A DNA stretch of 64,000 nucleotides, from contig NZ_JAKRET010000003.1 of assembly GCF_022664395.1 (NCBI RefSeq), positions 248,001 through 312,000 of the forward strand, written 5' to 3'. The notes beneath the pieces are model-generated. The model was not told the origin of the DNA. It did not search any database and saw nothing but the letters and a program-made list of their open reading frames with translations. Made by a program: the position numbers and the translations under genes. Source of the DNA: Sphingomonas lacusdianchii. GTDB taxonomy: Bacteria > Pseudomonadota > Alphaproteobacteria > Sphingomonadales > Sphingomonadaceae. Of the stretch, positions 36,503-45,624 are shown in pieces. Position 1 is the first letter of the stretch. Each line of letters opens with the position of its first letter.

Positions 36503-37795
36503 TCACGCCCCCCGCCCGATCCCAAGTCGGGCAAGGGCGCGCGGGATGGCGCCATGGCGCGTCATCCAGCCGCTATAGGCGCGATAGACCGGGTCGGCAC
36601 CCAGATGCCGTTCCTCGGTCTTCGCCCGCCAGTAATAGACGCCGCTGACCGCCGCCATGATCGCGGTGTTGCGCGCCGCCTCGGTCCAGCTGTCTGCCGT
36701 CGTCAGCACGGGGATCGTCGAAATCCACCAGAACAGGTTCTTCGACAGATAGGCCGGATGCCGGCTGAATGCGTACGGTCCATGGGTCAGGATGCCGCGG
36801 TGCGTCAGGTTCGAAAAGCGCAGGCCGAACGCCATTGTCGCCCAGGCATAGATGGCGGTCAGCGCGACCAGCACCGCGCCAACGATCCACAGCAGCACCG
36901 GCTGGCCGGCGAACCAGTACGTCCAGTCCGCCGTCCCCGGATGGTAATCGAGCGGCCCGCCATCGGCCATCAGGATGAACGGCGGATAGCAAATCAGCGC
37001 CGCCGCCCAGCCGGCGGCATAGGGCGTGGCGGTGCGGATATGGCTGTCGAGCGGCCGCATCGCGAGGATATAGCCGGCGGTCGCGAACGCCACGTCGATT
37101 ACGAACATGAAGGTGATGAGCCAGTTGGCCAGCGGCACCGGCCCGGTCAGGATGTCGGCGCGCTGGGTGCGAATGAACTCACCGAACCCCGGCGGCACGA
37201 TGGCGATCATGAAGGCGAGGAAGAACGCCTTCACCGCCCAGCCGCGCAGATGGTTGTAAATGGCCTCCCGGTCGATCGGCTCGGGCAAATGCATCGCCCA
37301 TGCCCCCAGCGCCCAGCACCCGTCCTTCGGATCGACCAGCCGCCGGTCGATCCACAGCATGTACGGGATCGACAGCAGGAACAGCGGCACCGCCGCCCAT
37401 TCGAACGCCCACATCGAAAAGGCGAACCCACCCTCCCAGTAAAACCGCCCGGTCGCATAGACGCCCGCGATCGCGCCCCAGGCCAGCCATAGCCCGGCAA
37501 GCTTTGTCAGGCTGATCTCCACCGTCTCGCGCCACGGCCGGACGTTGCTCCAGTCGATGCCCGTCGACGGGTTGCGATGCACCTTGTCGACCAGCAGCGA
37601 CCACAGCACCATCGGGACGGCACAGGCGGCGACGTTGACCAGCGCCGCATAGGGTCCGTCCATCCCGTAATGCCACGCGACCGCGATCCAGCAGCACAGC
37701 CCGGCCAGCCCGGCCAGCCCCACGCCGGTCGATACCGCCGATGCGGGTCGTGACTCGGGTTCGGCTTGCGCAGCCAACGACTTGGCGTGATACAT
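36503..37795 (-). CDS. Isoprenylcysteine carboxyl methyltransferase (ICMT)-like membrane protein
   Basis: Integral-membrane protein of about 430 residues with ten or so hydrophobic segments. The C-terminal part has the ICMT/PEMT motif LTHGPYAFSRHPAYLSKNLF and the late ERHLGADPVYRAYSGW, which bind SAM in that fold. The actual substrate in bacteria is not known. Two N-terminal ATGs (37795, 37819) could start it, and the shorter is given, with weak ribosome-binding support. Divergent from the M61 gene. Confidence 0.8.
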   Translation of the reverse strand: MYHAKSLAAQAEPESRPASAVSTGVGLAGLAGLCCWIAVAWHYGMDGPYAALVNVAACAVPMVLWSLLVDKVHRNPSTGIDWSNVRPWRETVEISLTKLAGLWLAWGAIAGVYATGRFYWEGGFAFSMWAFEWAAVPLFLLSIPYMLWIDRRLVDPKDGCWALGAWAMHLPEPIDREAIYNHLRGWAVKAFFLAFMIAIVPPGFGEFIRTQRADILTGPVPLANWLITFMFVIDVAFATAGYILAMRPLDSHIRTATPYAAGWAAALICYPPFILMADGGPLDYHPGTADWTYWFAGQPVLLWIVGAVLVALTAIYAWATMAFGLRFSNLTHRGILTHGPYAFSRHPAYLSKNLFWWISTIPVLTTADSWTEAARNTAIMAAVSGVYYWRAKTEERHLGADPVYRAYSGWMTRHGAIPRALARLGIGRGA

Positions 37796-37867
37796 GGTGC
37801 CATCCGCTATCACCGACATGGTAAGCATCCGGTGAAGCAAATCCGCGTCCGAAGGAAGTCCCTGCCC

Positions 37868-39799
37868 TTGCGTACCCATTCGCTGCGTATCCCGCTGACC
37901 GCATTGCTGCTGACCACCGCCCTGCCCGCCACGGCCCAGATCAACCCGCCGGGCAACACCCTGCCGCAACCGACCCCGATCGTCGACACCGTGCCGGTGG
38001 CGCGCGACATCGACTATCCCGGCACGATCAAGCTCGACGTCGATGCGACCGACACGGTGCAGGGCATTTTCCGCGTGAAGGAAACGATCCCGGTGGCCCG
38101 CAGCGGTCACATGGTGCTGATGATGCCGAAATGGCTCCCCGGCAAACATGGTCCGCGCGGCGAGATCGAGAAGCTGGCCGGCCTCGTCGTCCGCGCCAAT
38201 GGCCGCGAGCTGCCCTGGACCCGCGACGCGCTCGACATGTATTCCTTCCATATCGACGTGCCCGCCGGTGCGCGGAATCTCGACGTGCAGTTCCAGTTCC
38301 TGTCGGCGCAGCAGGGCGATCAGGGGCGCATCGTCGTCACCCCCGAAATGCTGAACCTGCAATTCGAAGCGGTCAGCCTGTACCCGGCGGGCTATTACAC
38401 GCGCCGTATCCCGATCGAGGCGTCGGTGCGCTATCCCGCCGGCTGGACCGCCGCATCGGGCCTGCCGTCGAAGCTGCAGGGCGGCGTCTATAAGTACGAT
38501 CGCACCAGCTACGAAACGCTAATCGACTCGCCGGTGTTCGCGGGCAAATATTTCAAGCGCTTCCCGCTCACCGATCGCGTCGGGTTGAACGTCGTCGCCG
38601 ACAAGCCGTCCGAACTGGCGGCCACCCCCGATCAGATCGCCGCGCACACCCGGCTGGTCGAACAGGCGGTGAAGCTGTTCGGCGCGCAGCATTACGACAA
38701 GTATGAATTCCTGCTGTCGATCACCGACAAGATGGGCTCGATCGGCCTCGAACATCATCGCAGTTCGGAGAACGGCGTCGATCCCGGCTATTTCACCGAC
38801 TGGAACTCGGGGCCGGGCGAGCGCAACCTCCTGCCGCACGAATTCACCCATAGCTGGGACGGGAAATACCGTCGCGGCGCCGACCTGTTCACGCCCGACT
38901 TCCGCACGCCGATGCGCAACTCGCTGCTCTGGGTCTATGAAGGGCAGACGCAATTCTGGGGCTATGTGCTGCAGGCCCGCTCCGGGCTGGTATCGAAGCA
39001 GGACACGCTCGACGCCTATGCCGATATCGCCGCCGCATTGGACGCGCGTGAGGGGCGGCAATGGCGCCCGTTGATCGACACCACCAACGATCCGGTCATC
39101 ACCGCCCGCCGTCCCAAGGGCTGGGTCAGCTGGCAGCGGTCGGAGGATTATTACAACGAAGGGCTGCTGGTGTGGATGGAGGTCGATTCGATGCTCCGCA
39201 AACAGTCGGGCGGCACCCGGTCGATGGACGATTTCGCCCGCGCCTTTTTCGGGGTGCGCGACGGCGACTGGGGCGTGCTGCCCTATACGCTGGGCGATGT
39301 CGTCAAGACGCTGAACGGCATCCAGCCCTATGACTGGGCCGGCTTCCTCGACAAGCGGCTGAACGCCCGCACCGATCGCGCGCCGATCGACGGCTTCGCC
39401 GCCAATGGCTACCGCCTGATCTACACCGACACCCCGACCCCCTATCTGAAGGGGCGCGAGAAGAGCGCGGGCGGCGTGTCGCTACCCTATTCGCTCGGTA
39501 TGGGTGCGAACAAGGATGGCAAGGTGACCAGCGTGATCTGGGGCAGCCCGGCGTTCAAGGCCGGGTTCGAAATCGGCACGACCATCGTCGCGGTCAACGG
39601 CAGCGCCTACACCCCCGACCGGCTGCGCGATGCGGTGGGCGCGGCGAAGGGCACGAAGGAGCCGATCCTGCTGACCGTCAACCTGAACGAAGCGGTGCGC
39701 GAGATCGCGATCCCCTATCATGACGGGCATCGCTATCCCCGTCTGGAAAAGGTCGGTCAGGGCGATGGCGGGCTCGACCGGTTGCTCACCGCGAAGTGA
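37868..39799 (+). CDS. M61 family glycyl aminopeptidase with PDZ domain
   Basis: Exported zinc metallopeptidase of 643 residues. A signal peptide ends at LPATAQ. The catalytic site is PHEFTHSWDGKYRRGADL, with HEFTH at residues 324-328 and a Glu in YEGQTQFWG about 50 residues on. A C-terminal PDZ domain follows (VTSVIWGSPAFKAGFEIG). M61 enzymes remove N-terminal Gly or Ala. The start is uncertain: TTG 37868 has AAGGAAG 9 nt before it, while a GTG at 37832 adds 12 basic residues. Confidence 0.9.
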   Translation: MRTHSLRIPLTALLLTTALPATAQINPPGNTLPQPTPIVDTVPVARDIDYPGTIKLDVDATDTVQGIFRVKETIPVARSGHMVLMMPKWLPGKHGPRGEIEKLAGLVVRANGRELPWTRDALDMYSFHIDVPAGARNLDVQFQFLSAQQGDQGRIVVTPEMLNLQFEAVSLYPAGYYTRRIPIEASVRYPAGWTAASGLPSKLQGGVYKYDRTSYETLIDSPVFAGKYFKRFPLTDRVGLNVVADKPSELAATPDQIAAHTRLVEQAVKLFGAQHYDKYEFLLSITDKMGSIGLEHHRSSENGVDPGYFTDWNSGPGERNLLPHEFTHSWDGKYRRGADLFTPDFRTPMRNSLLWVYEGQTQFWGYVLQARSGLVSKQDTLDAYADIAAALDAREGRQWRPLIDTTNDPVITARRPKGWVSWQRSEDYYNEGLLVWMEVDSMLRKQSGGTRSMDDFARAFFGVRDGDWGVLPYTLGDVVKTLNGIQPYDWAGFLDKRLNARTDRAPIDGFAANGYRLIYTDTPTPYLKGREKSAGGVSLPYSLGMGANKDGKVTSVIWGSPAFKAGFEIGTTIVAVNGSAYTPDRLRDAVGAAKGTKEPILLTVNLNEAVREIAIPYHDGHRYPRLEKVGQGDGGLDRLLTAK

Positions 39800-39809
39800 C
39801 GGGTCGGCC

Positions 39810-39834
39810 GGGTGGTCCCGTTGCGGGACCACCC
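39810..39834 (+). terminator. Hairpin after the M61 gene
   Basis: GGGTGGTCCCG (39810-39820) pairs with CGGGACCACCC (39824-39834) over a TTG loop. It begins 11 nt past the stop codon. No T-run follows. Confidence 0.55.
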
Positions 39835-39939
39835 GATCGCCCCATGCGAAGATTCCAAACAAAACGTGCTTTAACGACCGATAATTCCGGCTAAAGGGCG
39901 TGATACTCACGCGTCCGTGCGAGAAAAGGGAGACTATCA

Positions 39940-40515
39940 ATGCGCATCGACATGGTGCCGGTCGGCGACAATCCGCCGAGCAGCCTGAACGTCATCATCG
40001 AAGTTCCGACCGGCGGCGAACCGGTGAAGTATGAATTCGACAAGGCTTCGGGCGCGCTGTTCGTCGACCGCATCCTGCACACGCCGATGCGCTATCCGGC
40101 GAATTACGGCTTCGTGCCGCACACCCTGTCGCCCGACGGCGATCCGCTCGACGCGCTGGTCGTGTCGCGCTCGCCCTTCATCCCCGGCTGCGTCGTCCGC
40201 GCCCGGCCGATCGCGGTGCTGAACCTCGAGGACGAAGCCGGCGGCGACGAAAAGCTGGTGTGCGTGCCGGTCGACTCGACCTTCCCGTACTACAGCAACG
40301 TCGGCGAAAAGACCGATCTGCCCGAGATCGTGTTCGAACAGATCGAACATTTCTTCACCCATTATAAGGACCTCGAAAAGAAGAAGTGGGTCCGCATCGG
40401 CACGTGGGGCGGCGCCGAGGAAGCCAAGCGCATCACGCTCGAGGCGATCGAACGCTACAACGAAGCCAAGGCCCAGGGCGAAGAGCCGCACGACTACGAG
40501 GTACCGGGTCGCTGA
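39940..40515 (+). CDS. ppa: Inorganic pyrophosphatase
   Basis: Soluble family I pyrophosphatase, 191 residues, hydrolysing PPi to phosphate. The signature DGDPLDALV carries the Mg-binding aspartates, and MRYPANYGFVPHT plus KKWVRIGTWGG are conserved. AAAAGGGAG lies just before the ATG. The 2OG-oxygenase gene follows 27 nt downstream. Confidence 0.98.
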   Translation: MRIDMVPVGDNPPSSLNVIIEVPTGGEPVKYEFDKASGALFVDRILHTPMRYPANYGFVPHTLSPDGDPLDALVVSRSPFIPGCVVRARPIAVLNLEDEAGGDEKLVCVPVDSTFPYYSNVGEKTDLPEIVFEQIEHFFTHYKDLEKKKWVRIGTWGGAEEAKRITLEAIERYNEAKAQGEEPHDYEVPGR

Positions 40516-40542
40516 TCCGATAACGGACCCCGGGGACAGAAC

Positions 40543-41235
40543 ATGGCGCAGCCGGCATCGGATCGCGGCATTGCCGCAACCGGCCTGTCCCCTGATGCGC
40601 TGCGGGTCCGCGCGGCCCAACTTGGGCTGTTCGAAACGCCGATCCTGCACGCACAGGTGCAGGATGCCGGCGCGATCGACGCCGATCTACGCCGCGCGAT
40701 CCTGTCGCGTGCCGCGGGCGATGCCGATGGACTGAACCGGTCGAACGTCGGCGGCTGGCACAGCGACACCGAAATGCTGCGCTGGGGCGGCAACGCCGCC
40801 GAACGGCTCGCCGACCTCGCCATCCGCATGGCGCGTCGCGCCTCGCACTTCGAAGGGCGCGACCCCGCACGGGTCGAATGGAGCGTACGGATGTGGGCGA
40901 ATATTTCCCCACCCGGTGCACTGAACACAAGCCACGCCCACCCCGGCGTCCTGTGGGCCGCGGTCTATTATCTCGACATGGGTACCGATCCGGCCGATCG
41001 CGATGCCGGCGGCGAACTCTATTTCGAAGACCCGCGCTTTCCGGTGACTATGATGCGCCTACCCGGCTTTCGCATGGTCGGCACCGATGGCCGGCCGCAG
41101 TCGAACGAACGCCGCCTGCCGACCCGCGCAGGCGATCTGGTGCTGTTCCCGTCCTGGTTGCGGCATGGTGTCCGCCCGCACAACGGCACCCGCGACCGCC
41201 TCTCGATCGCGATGAACATCGACGTCAAGGGTTAG
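40543..41235 (+). CDS. 2OG-Fe(II) oxygenase family protein
   Basis: Putative non-haem iron oxygenase of 230 residues, of the 2OG-FeII_Oxy_5 (TIGR02466) type. The double-stranded beta-helix motifs are visible: NTSHAHPGVLWAAVYYLD, then a distal His in SWLRHGVRPH, and Arg in RDRLSIAMNI for 2-oxoglutarate. Related proteins are often unassigned. It begins 27 nt after ppa, so they may be cotranscribed. The substrate is unknown. Confidence 0.85.
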   Translation: MAQPASDRGIAATGLSPDALRVRAAQLGLFETPILHAQVQDAGAIDADLRRAILSRAAGDADGLNRSNVGGWHSDTEMLRWGGNAAERLADLAIRMARRASHFEGRDPARVEWSVRMWANISPPGALNTSHAHPGVLWAAVYYLDMGTDPADRDAGGELYFEDPRFPVTMMRLPGFRMVGTDGRPQSNERRLPTRAGDLVLFPSWLRHGVRPHNGTRDRLSIAMNIDVKG

Positions 41236-41298
41236 GACGCCCCGCCCATTATTCGCCGCCACGTCACGCGACCCATCCCGACAGGCGCGCGTCGGCGC

Positions 41299-42183
41299 TC
41301 ATGCCCCCGCCTCGCTCTGCACCGCCGGCACCCGCCGCCGCACCGCCACCACGCAGCCCGCGACGATCAGCAGCGCGCCGACCAGCGTATAGGGCGACAC
41401 CGTCTCGCCGAACGCCACCCATCCCGCCAGCGCCGCCCAGACGAACGCGTTATATTCGACCGGGGCCAGCACCTGCGCCTCGGCACGCGCATAGGCCCAG
41501 GCGAGCGCCATGACCGACGCGATGTTGAGCAGGATCGCCCCCAATAGCGGCAGCAGCTGCGCCCCCGCCGGCACCGCGCCCAGCCATGGCGCCGCCGGCA
41601 GCAGCATTCCCCCGATCACCAGATTGGCGAACAACGCGACCTCGACCGGATCGGCGACTTGCGCCTGCCGCCGCAGCAGGATCAGGCTGCCGGCATAGAG
41701 CACCGACGCGGCGACGCAGGCGAGGCTGCCCAGCACCGCCTGTGTCGAGGCATCGGCCTGCACCTCCCCCGCCGCGATCACCAGCACGCCCGCCGACGCG
41801 ATCACCGATCCGATGATCGCCGCGCGGCGGATCGTCTCGCCGAGGAACAGTGCCGCCAGATACAGCGCGATCAACGGCGCCAGAAAGGTCAACGCCACCC
41901 CCTGCGCCATCGGCACCCGCGCAAGTCCCCAGAAAAACAGGACAACCGACGATCCAGCAGCGATCCCCCGCCCGAGGTGCAGCTTGAGTGTCGGCCACGC
42001 CGGCCAGCGCCGCCCGAGCGCGACGAACAGGACACCGCACAACGCCGCCCCACCGACCGACCGCCACAGCACCGCGTTATACGCACCGCTATCGATCGAC
42101 AGCTGCTTCATCAGCGCATCCATCACCGTATAGACCGCGATCCCCGACGCCGCGACGAGGAAGGCGCGCAAGGTTACGGACAT
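41299..42183 (-). CDS. EamA/DMT-family transporter
   Basis: Ten-helix inner-membrane drug/metabolite transporter of 294 residues with two EamA repeats: SGIAVYTVMDALMKQLSIDS with RSVGGAALCG in the first and LGSLACVAASVLYAGSLILL with WAALAGWVAFGE in the second. The N-terminus resembles the RhaT/RarD-type permeases. ATG 42183 has AAAGG upstream. Substrate unknown. Confidence 0.9.
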   Translation of the reverse strand: MSVTLRAFLVAASGIAVYTVMDALMKQLSIDSGAYNAVLWRSVGGAALCGVLFVALGRRWPAWPTLKLHLGRGIAAGSSVVLFFWGLARVPMAQGVALTFLAPLIALYLAALFLGETIRRAAIIGSVIASAGVLVIAAGEVQADASTQAVLGSLACVAASVLYAGSLILLRRQAQVADPVEVALFANLVIGGMLLPAAPWLGAVPAGAQLLPLLGAILLNIASVMALAWAYARAEAQVLAPVEYNAFVWAALAGWVAFGETVSPYTLVGALLIVAGCVVAVRRRVPAVQSEAGA

Positions 42184-42246
42184 GGGCGGACCTTTCGGTG
42201 GACGGACGGTGCGAGTGCTGTCGCCTGTGAAGCAACGCAACGCAAG

Positions 42247-42376
42247 CTCCTCCCCGGTACGGGGAGGGGGACCATGCGCAGCATGGTGGAGGGGGGTGGC
42301 CGTATGTGAGGCGATAGCGTTCGCCGCGCTCCCCCTCCACCAGCTTCGCTGGTCCCCCTCCCCGTACCGGGGAGGA
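42247..42376. repeat. Inverted pair of CTCCCCG repeats
   Basis: The left arm (42247-42274) and right arm (42350-42376) are nearly perfect inverted copies containing CTCCCCGGTACGGGGAG. Between them are smaller hairpins (ACCATGC/GCATGGT and ACCAGC/GCTGGT). A single related unit lies at 58105-58153. It sits between the divergent EamA and DUF1345 genes. Confidence 0.8.
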
Positions 42377-42412
42377 ATTGTCCCATCGTTACTGCCACGA
42401 TACACCCGCCCC

Positions 42413-43051
42413 ATGCCCCTGAACCTCGGCCAGCGCCTTGCGCCCGCACGTTTCGTCGCCTTCGCCGCGGTCGCCGTTGCCGCGGGTTGCTGGGCGCTAC
42501 CCGCCTTTGGCTGGCGGATCGGCGTACCGCTCGCCTTCGACATCGCCGCGGTCGTGTTCCTGCTGTCCTGCGTGCCGCTGCTCGGCGCCTCGGCCGACCG
42601 GATGCGGCAAGCGGCGCGGCGCAACGACGCCAATCGTCCGCTGCTGCTGATCCTGTCCGCAGCGATCACGCTGGTGCTGCTGACCGCGATCGCGATCGAA
42701 CTGGCGCAGCGCGGCACCCCCGAACCGCAGGTGGTGGTACTGGTCGTCGCGACACTGCTGCTCGCCTGGGCGTTCGCCAACACCATTTACGCGCTGCACT
42801 ATGCGCATCTGTTCTACACCGCCGACGGCGCGGGCAAGGACAGCGGCGGCGTCGACATGCCCGGCACCGACGAACCCGATTACTGGGACTTCGTCTATTT
42901 CGCCTTCACGCTGGGCATGACGTTCCAGACGTCGGACGTGTCGATCACCTCACGCACCATGCGCCGCACCGTGACCGGCCACTGCCTGATCGCGTTCGTG
43001 TTCAATTTAGGCGTCGTGGCGTTCAGCGTGAACGTGCTGGGCGGGTCGTAA
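42413..43051 (+). CDS. DUF1345 family membrane protein
   Basis: Predicted 212-residue inner-membrane protein with five or six hydrophobic segments. It shows DUF1345 features, notably WAFANTIYALHYAHLFYTAD, DYWDFVYFAFTLGMTFQTSD and the late HCLIAFVFNLGVVAFSVNVL. Function unknown. ATG 42413 is the first in frame after the repeat region. A dispersed repeat follows it. Confidence 0.88.
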   Translation: MPLNLGQRLAPARFVAFAAVAVAAGCWALPAFGWRIGVPLAFDIAAVVFLLSCVPLLGASADRMRQAARRNDANRPLLLILSAAITLVLLTAIAIELAQRGTPEPQVVVLVVATLLLAWAFANTIYALHYAHLFYTADGAGKDSGGVDMPGTDEPDYWDFVYFAFTLGMTFQTSDVSITSRTMRRTVTGHCLIAFVFNLGVVAFSVNVLGGS

Positions 43052-43060
43052 GCAACCCGC

Positions 43061-43173
43061 CCCGTTCGTCCTGCGTAGCCACTGAGCTTGTCGAACCGGC
43101 GTATCGAAGGACTGCCCAAGGTGCGTCGATACGGGTCTTCGACTTCGCTCAGCCCCTACTCAGCACGAACGGG
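43061..43173. repeat. Long inverted repeat, CCCGTTCG type
   Basis: 113-bp element with terminal CCCGTTCGT...ACGAACGGG. Internal CTGAGCTTGTCGAA and TTCGACTTCGCTCAG are also inverted. The type is common in intergenic DNA of sphingomonads by my recollection. It lies between the convergent DUF1345 and ispG genes. Confidence 0.75.
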
Positions 43174-43197
43174 TCTCTTGATTACCCGCCAAGAACG

Positions 43198-44322
43198 TCA
43201 CTCCGCCGCCTGCGGCATTCCCGAACTTGCCGCCTCGATCTCCGCCGCCTTGGCCTCGACCAGCTTGACGATATGTTCGATCATGTCGGCGTCCTGGACA
43301 TGGTGGTCGGTGACGCCCGACAGATAGACCATGTGCCGGCCATTGCCGCCGCCGGTGATGCCGATATCGGTCTCGCGCGCCTCGCCGGGGCCGTTGACGA
43401 CGCAGCCCAGCACCGACAGCGACATCGGCGTGCGGATATGCTGCAACCGTTCCTCCAGCGCCTGCACGGTGCGGATCACGTCGAAACCCTGCCGCGCGCA
43501 GGACGGGCACGACACGACGCGCACGCCGCGATTGCGGATGCCCAGCGCCTTCAGGATTTCGAACCCGACCCGGACTTCCTCCTCCGGCTCGGCCGACAGC
43601 GAGACGCGGATCGTGTCGCCGATCCCGAACCATAGCAGCGATCCGATGCCGATCGAAGACTTGACCGTCCCGCCGACGAACCCGCCCGCCTCGGTGATGC
43701 CCAGATGCAGCGGGCAATCGACCATCTCGGCCAGCTGCTGATAGGCCGCGACCGCAAGGAACAGGTCGGACGCCTTCACCGCGACCTTGAACTCGTGGAA
43801 GTCGTGGTCCTGCAACAGCTTGATATGGTCCATCGCCGACTCGACCAGCGCGTCGGGGCATGGCTCGCCATATTTTTCGAGCAGATGCTTTTCGAGGGAG
43901 CCGCCATTCACGCCGATGCGGATCGCGCAGCCATTGGCCTTGGCCGCGCGGACGACCTCGGCGACGCGCTCGTTCGATCCGATATTGCCCGGATTGATCC
44001 GCAGGCACGCCGCGCCCGCATCGGCGGCTTCGAGCGCCCGCTTGTAATGGAAATGGATGTCGGCGACGATCGGCACCCGCGCGGCGCGGGTGATCTGCCG
44101 CAGCGCGGCGGTGCTCGCCACGTCGGGGCACGATACGCGGATGATGTCGGCCCCCGCCTCTTCGCAGCGACGGATCTGGTCGATCGTCGCCACCGCGTCG
44201 GAGGTTTCGGTATTGGTCATCGTCTGCACCGTGACCGGCGCGTCGCCGCCGACGGGGACGTTGCCGACCATGATCTGGCGGCTCTGCCGGCGGTGGATAT
44301 CGCGCCAAGGGCGGATCGACAT
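43198..44322 (-). CDS. ispG: 4-hydroxy-3-methylbut-2-enyl diphosphate synthase
   Basis: Iron-sulfur enzyme of the MEP isoprenoid pathway, 374 residues, making HMBPP from MEcPP. The TIM-barrel N-terminus has [15 protein letters not shown] and [16 protein letters not shown], followed by RINPGNIG. The [4Fe-4S] ligands are in [10 protein letters not shown] and [16 protein letters not shown] 44322 begins the conserved [20 protein letters not shown]. It is divergent from the acyltransferase gene. Confidence 0.98.
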   Translation of the reverse strand: MSIRPWRDIHRRQSRQIMVGNVPVGGDAPVTVQTMTNTETSDAVATIDQIRRCEEAGADIIRVSCPDVASTAALRQITRAARVPIVADIHFHYKRALEAADAGAACLRINPGNIGSNERVAEVVRAAKANGCAIRIGVNGGSLEKHLLEKYGEPCPDALVESAMDHIKLLQDHDFHEFKVAVKASDLFLAVAAYQQLAEMVDCPLHLGITEAGGFVGGTVKSSIGIGSLLWFGIGDTIRVSLSAEPEEEVRVGFEILKALGIRNRGVRVVSCPSCARQGFDVIRTVQALEERLQHIRTPMSLSVLGCVVNGPGEARETDIGITGGGNGRHMVYLSGVTDHHVQDADMIEHIVKLVEAKAAEIEAASSGMPQAAE

Positions 44323-44424
44323 GGTAAATTCTCGCTAACGCTTCGGTTATCTCTGCCCAGTATAGGGCGGCATTGCGTCAGGCGAAAGTCGCATGGCCGT
44401 GCAGCGGGGAACGACAGGGAACGC

Positions 44425-45606
44425 ATGACACCGGCGGGCCGCCATTACGGGCTGGACTGGCTGCGCATCGCCGCGTTCGCCATGCTGATCCCCTATCATG
44501 TCGCGCTGGCGTTCAGCCCGTGGCACTGGATCGTGTCGTCGGGCCATGTCTATCCGGCGCTGGTCGCGCCGATGGCGGCGCTGACGCCGTGGCGGCTGGG
44601 GCTGTTGTTCGCGGTATCGGGCTATGCCGGCGCGATGTTGTTCGGTCGTGCCGAGGGGGCGGCGGATTTCGCCCTCGACCGGTCGCGGCGGCTGCTGGTG
44701 CCGCTGCTGTTCGGCATGGTCGCGATCGTCCCGCTCGAAATGTGGGTGCGGGTGCGCGAGACCGGCTATGCCCGCGACTATCTGCATTTCTGGCGCTTCG
44801 ACGCCTGGGCCAGCGGCACGCACTGGGGCGTCGAATTTCCCAGTTGGGAGCATCTCTGGTTCCTCGTCTATCTCTGGACCTACACCATGGTCGTCGCGGG
44901 GGTGACCGCATCGCGTCGCGCGCTGGCCGCGCTCGACCGCGCGGCGACGTGGCTGGCGATCGGCAGGCGGATGCTATGGGCGCCGATGGCGACGATCGTC
45001 GCGCTGCGGCTGGCGCTGCTGTTCGTCGTCCCCGAACGGCAGGGATTGTTTCGCGACTGGGCGGGGCATTCGCAGTTCCTGACGCTGTTCCTTCTCGGCT
45101 TCCTGATCGCGCGCCATCCGCCGCTGTGGCACGCGCTGCATCGCTGCTGGCGTCCCGCCGCCCTGCTGGCGCTGATGGGCGGCGGCGTGGCGATCGGGGT
45201 CGAGGTCGGCTATCCGGGAAGCGCCGTGCCGCCGCACGCGCTGATGGTCGCCAGCCGCGCGGGACGGTCGGTCATGGCATGGGGAATGGTCGTCACCCTG
45301 TTCCACCTCGCCGATGCTTATGCCAATCACGACCATCGCTGGCGCCGGACGCTCGGGCAGGCGGTGTTCCCCGCCTATATCGTCCACCACCCCGCGATCG
45401 TTCTGGCGACCTGGTGTACCCTTCCCCTCGCAATGGCGCCCGGGATACAGGCGGCGGTGATCCTGACCGCGACGATCGCCACCTGCGGCGCGACCGTCGC
45501 GCTCGCCCGGCTGGTGCCTGTGTTCGGCATGCTGGTCGGGGTCGCGCCCGCCCCGTGCGACGGGGTGGCACCGCCCCCGCGATCTGCTAGCAGGCCCGGC
45601 ACATAA
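44425..45606 (+). CDS. Acyltransferase 3 / OpgC-like membrane protein
   Basis: Integral-membrane protein of 393 residues with about ten hydrophobic segments. The N-terminal GLDWLRIAAFAMLIPYHVAL contains the Arg and His of acyltransferase-3 proteins, and EHLWFLVYLWTY plus FPAYIVHHPAIVLA are typical of the OpgC/YeiB-like group that modifies surface glycans. ATG 44425 follows AGGGAA. The substrate is unknown. It sits 18 nt before the isoaspartyl peptidase gene. Confidence 0.85.
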   Translation: MTPAGRHYGLDWLRIAAFAMLIPYHVALAFSPWHWIVSSGHVYPALVAPMAALTPWRLGLLFAVSGYAGAMLFGRAEGAADFALDRSRRLLVPLLFGMVAIVPLEMWVRVRETGYARDYLHFWRFDAWASGTHWGVEFPSWEHLWFLVYLWTYTMVVAGVTASRRALAALDRAATWLAIGRRMLWAPMATIVALRLALLFVVPERQGLFRDWAGHSQFLTLFLLGFLIARHPPLWHALHRCWRPAALLALMGGGVAIGVEVGYPGSAVPPHALMVASRAGRSVMAWGMVVTLFHLADAYANHDHRWRRTLGQAVFPAYIVHHPAIVLATWCTLPLAMAPGIQAAVILTATIATCGATVALARLVPVFGMLVGVAPAPCDGVAPPPRSASRPGT

Positions 45607-45624
45607 CCGTAGCAGGATGAAATC

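Noticed and set aside
37796-38362. Longer version of the ICMT-like gene
   Set aside because: It would read antisense to the M61 gene signal peptide and catalytic part; the hydrophobic region begins soon after 37795.
43705-44424. Extended N-terminus of the acyltransferase reading back through ispG
   Set aside because: It would overlap ispG on the opposite strand; the ATG at 44425 gives the expected N-terminal motif and length.
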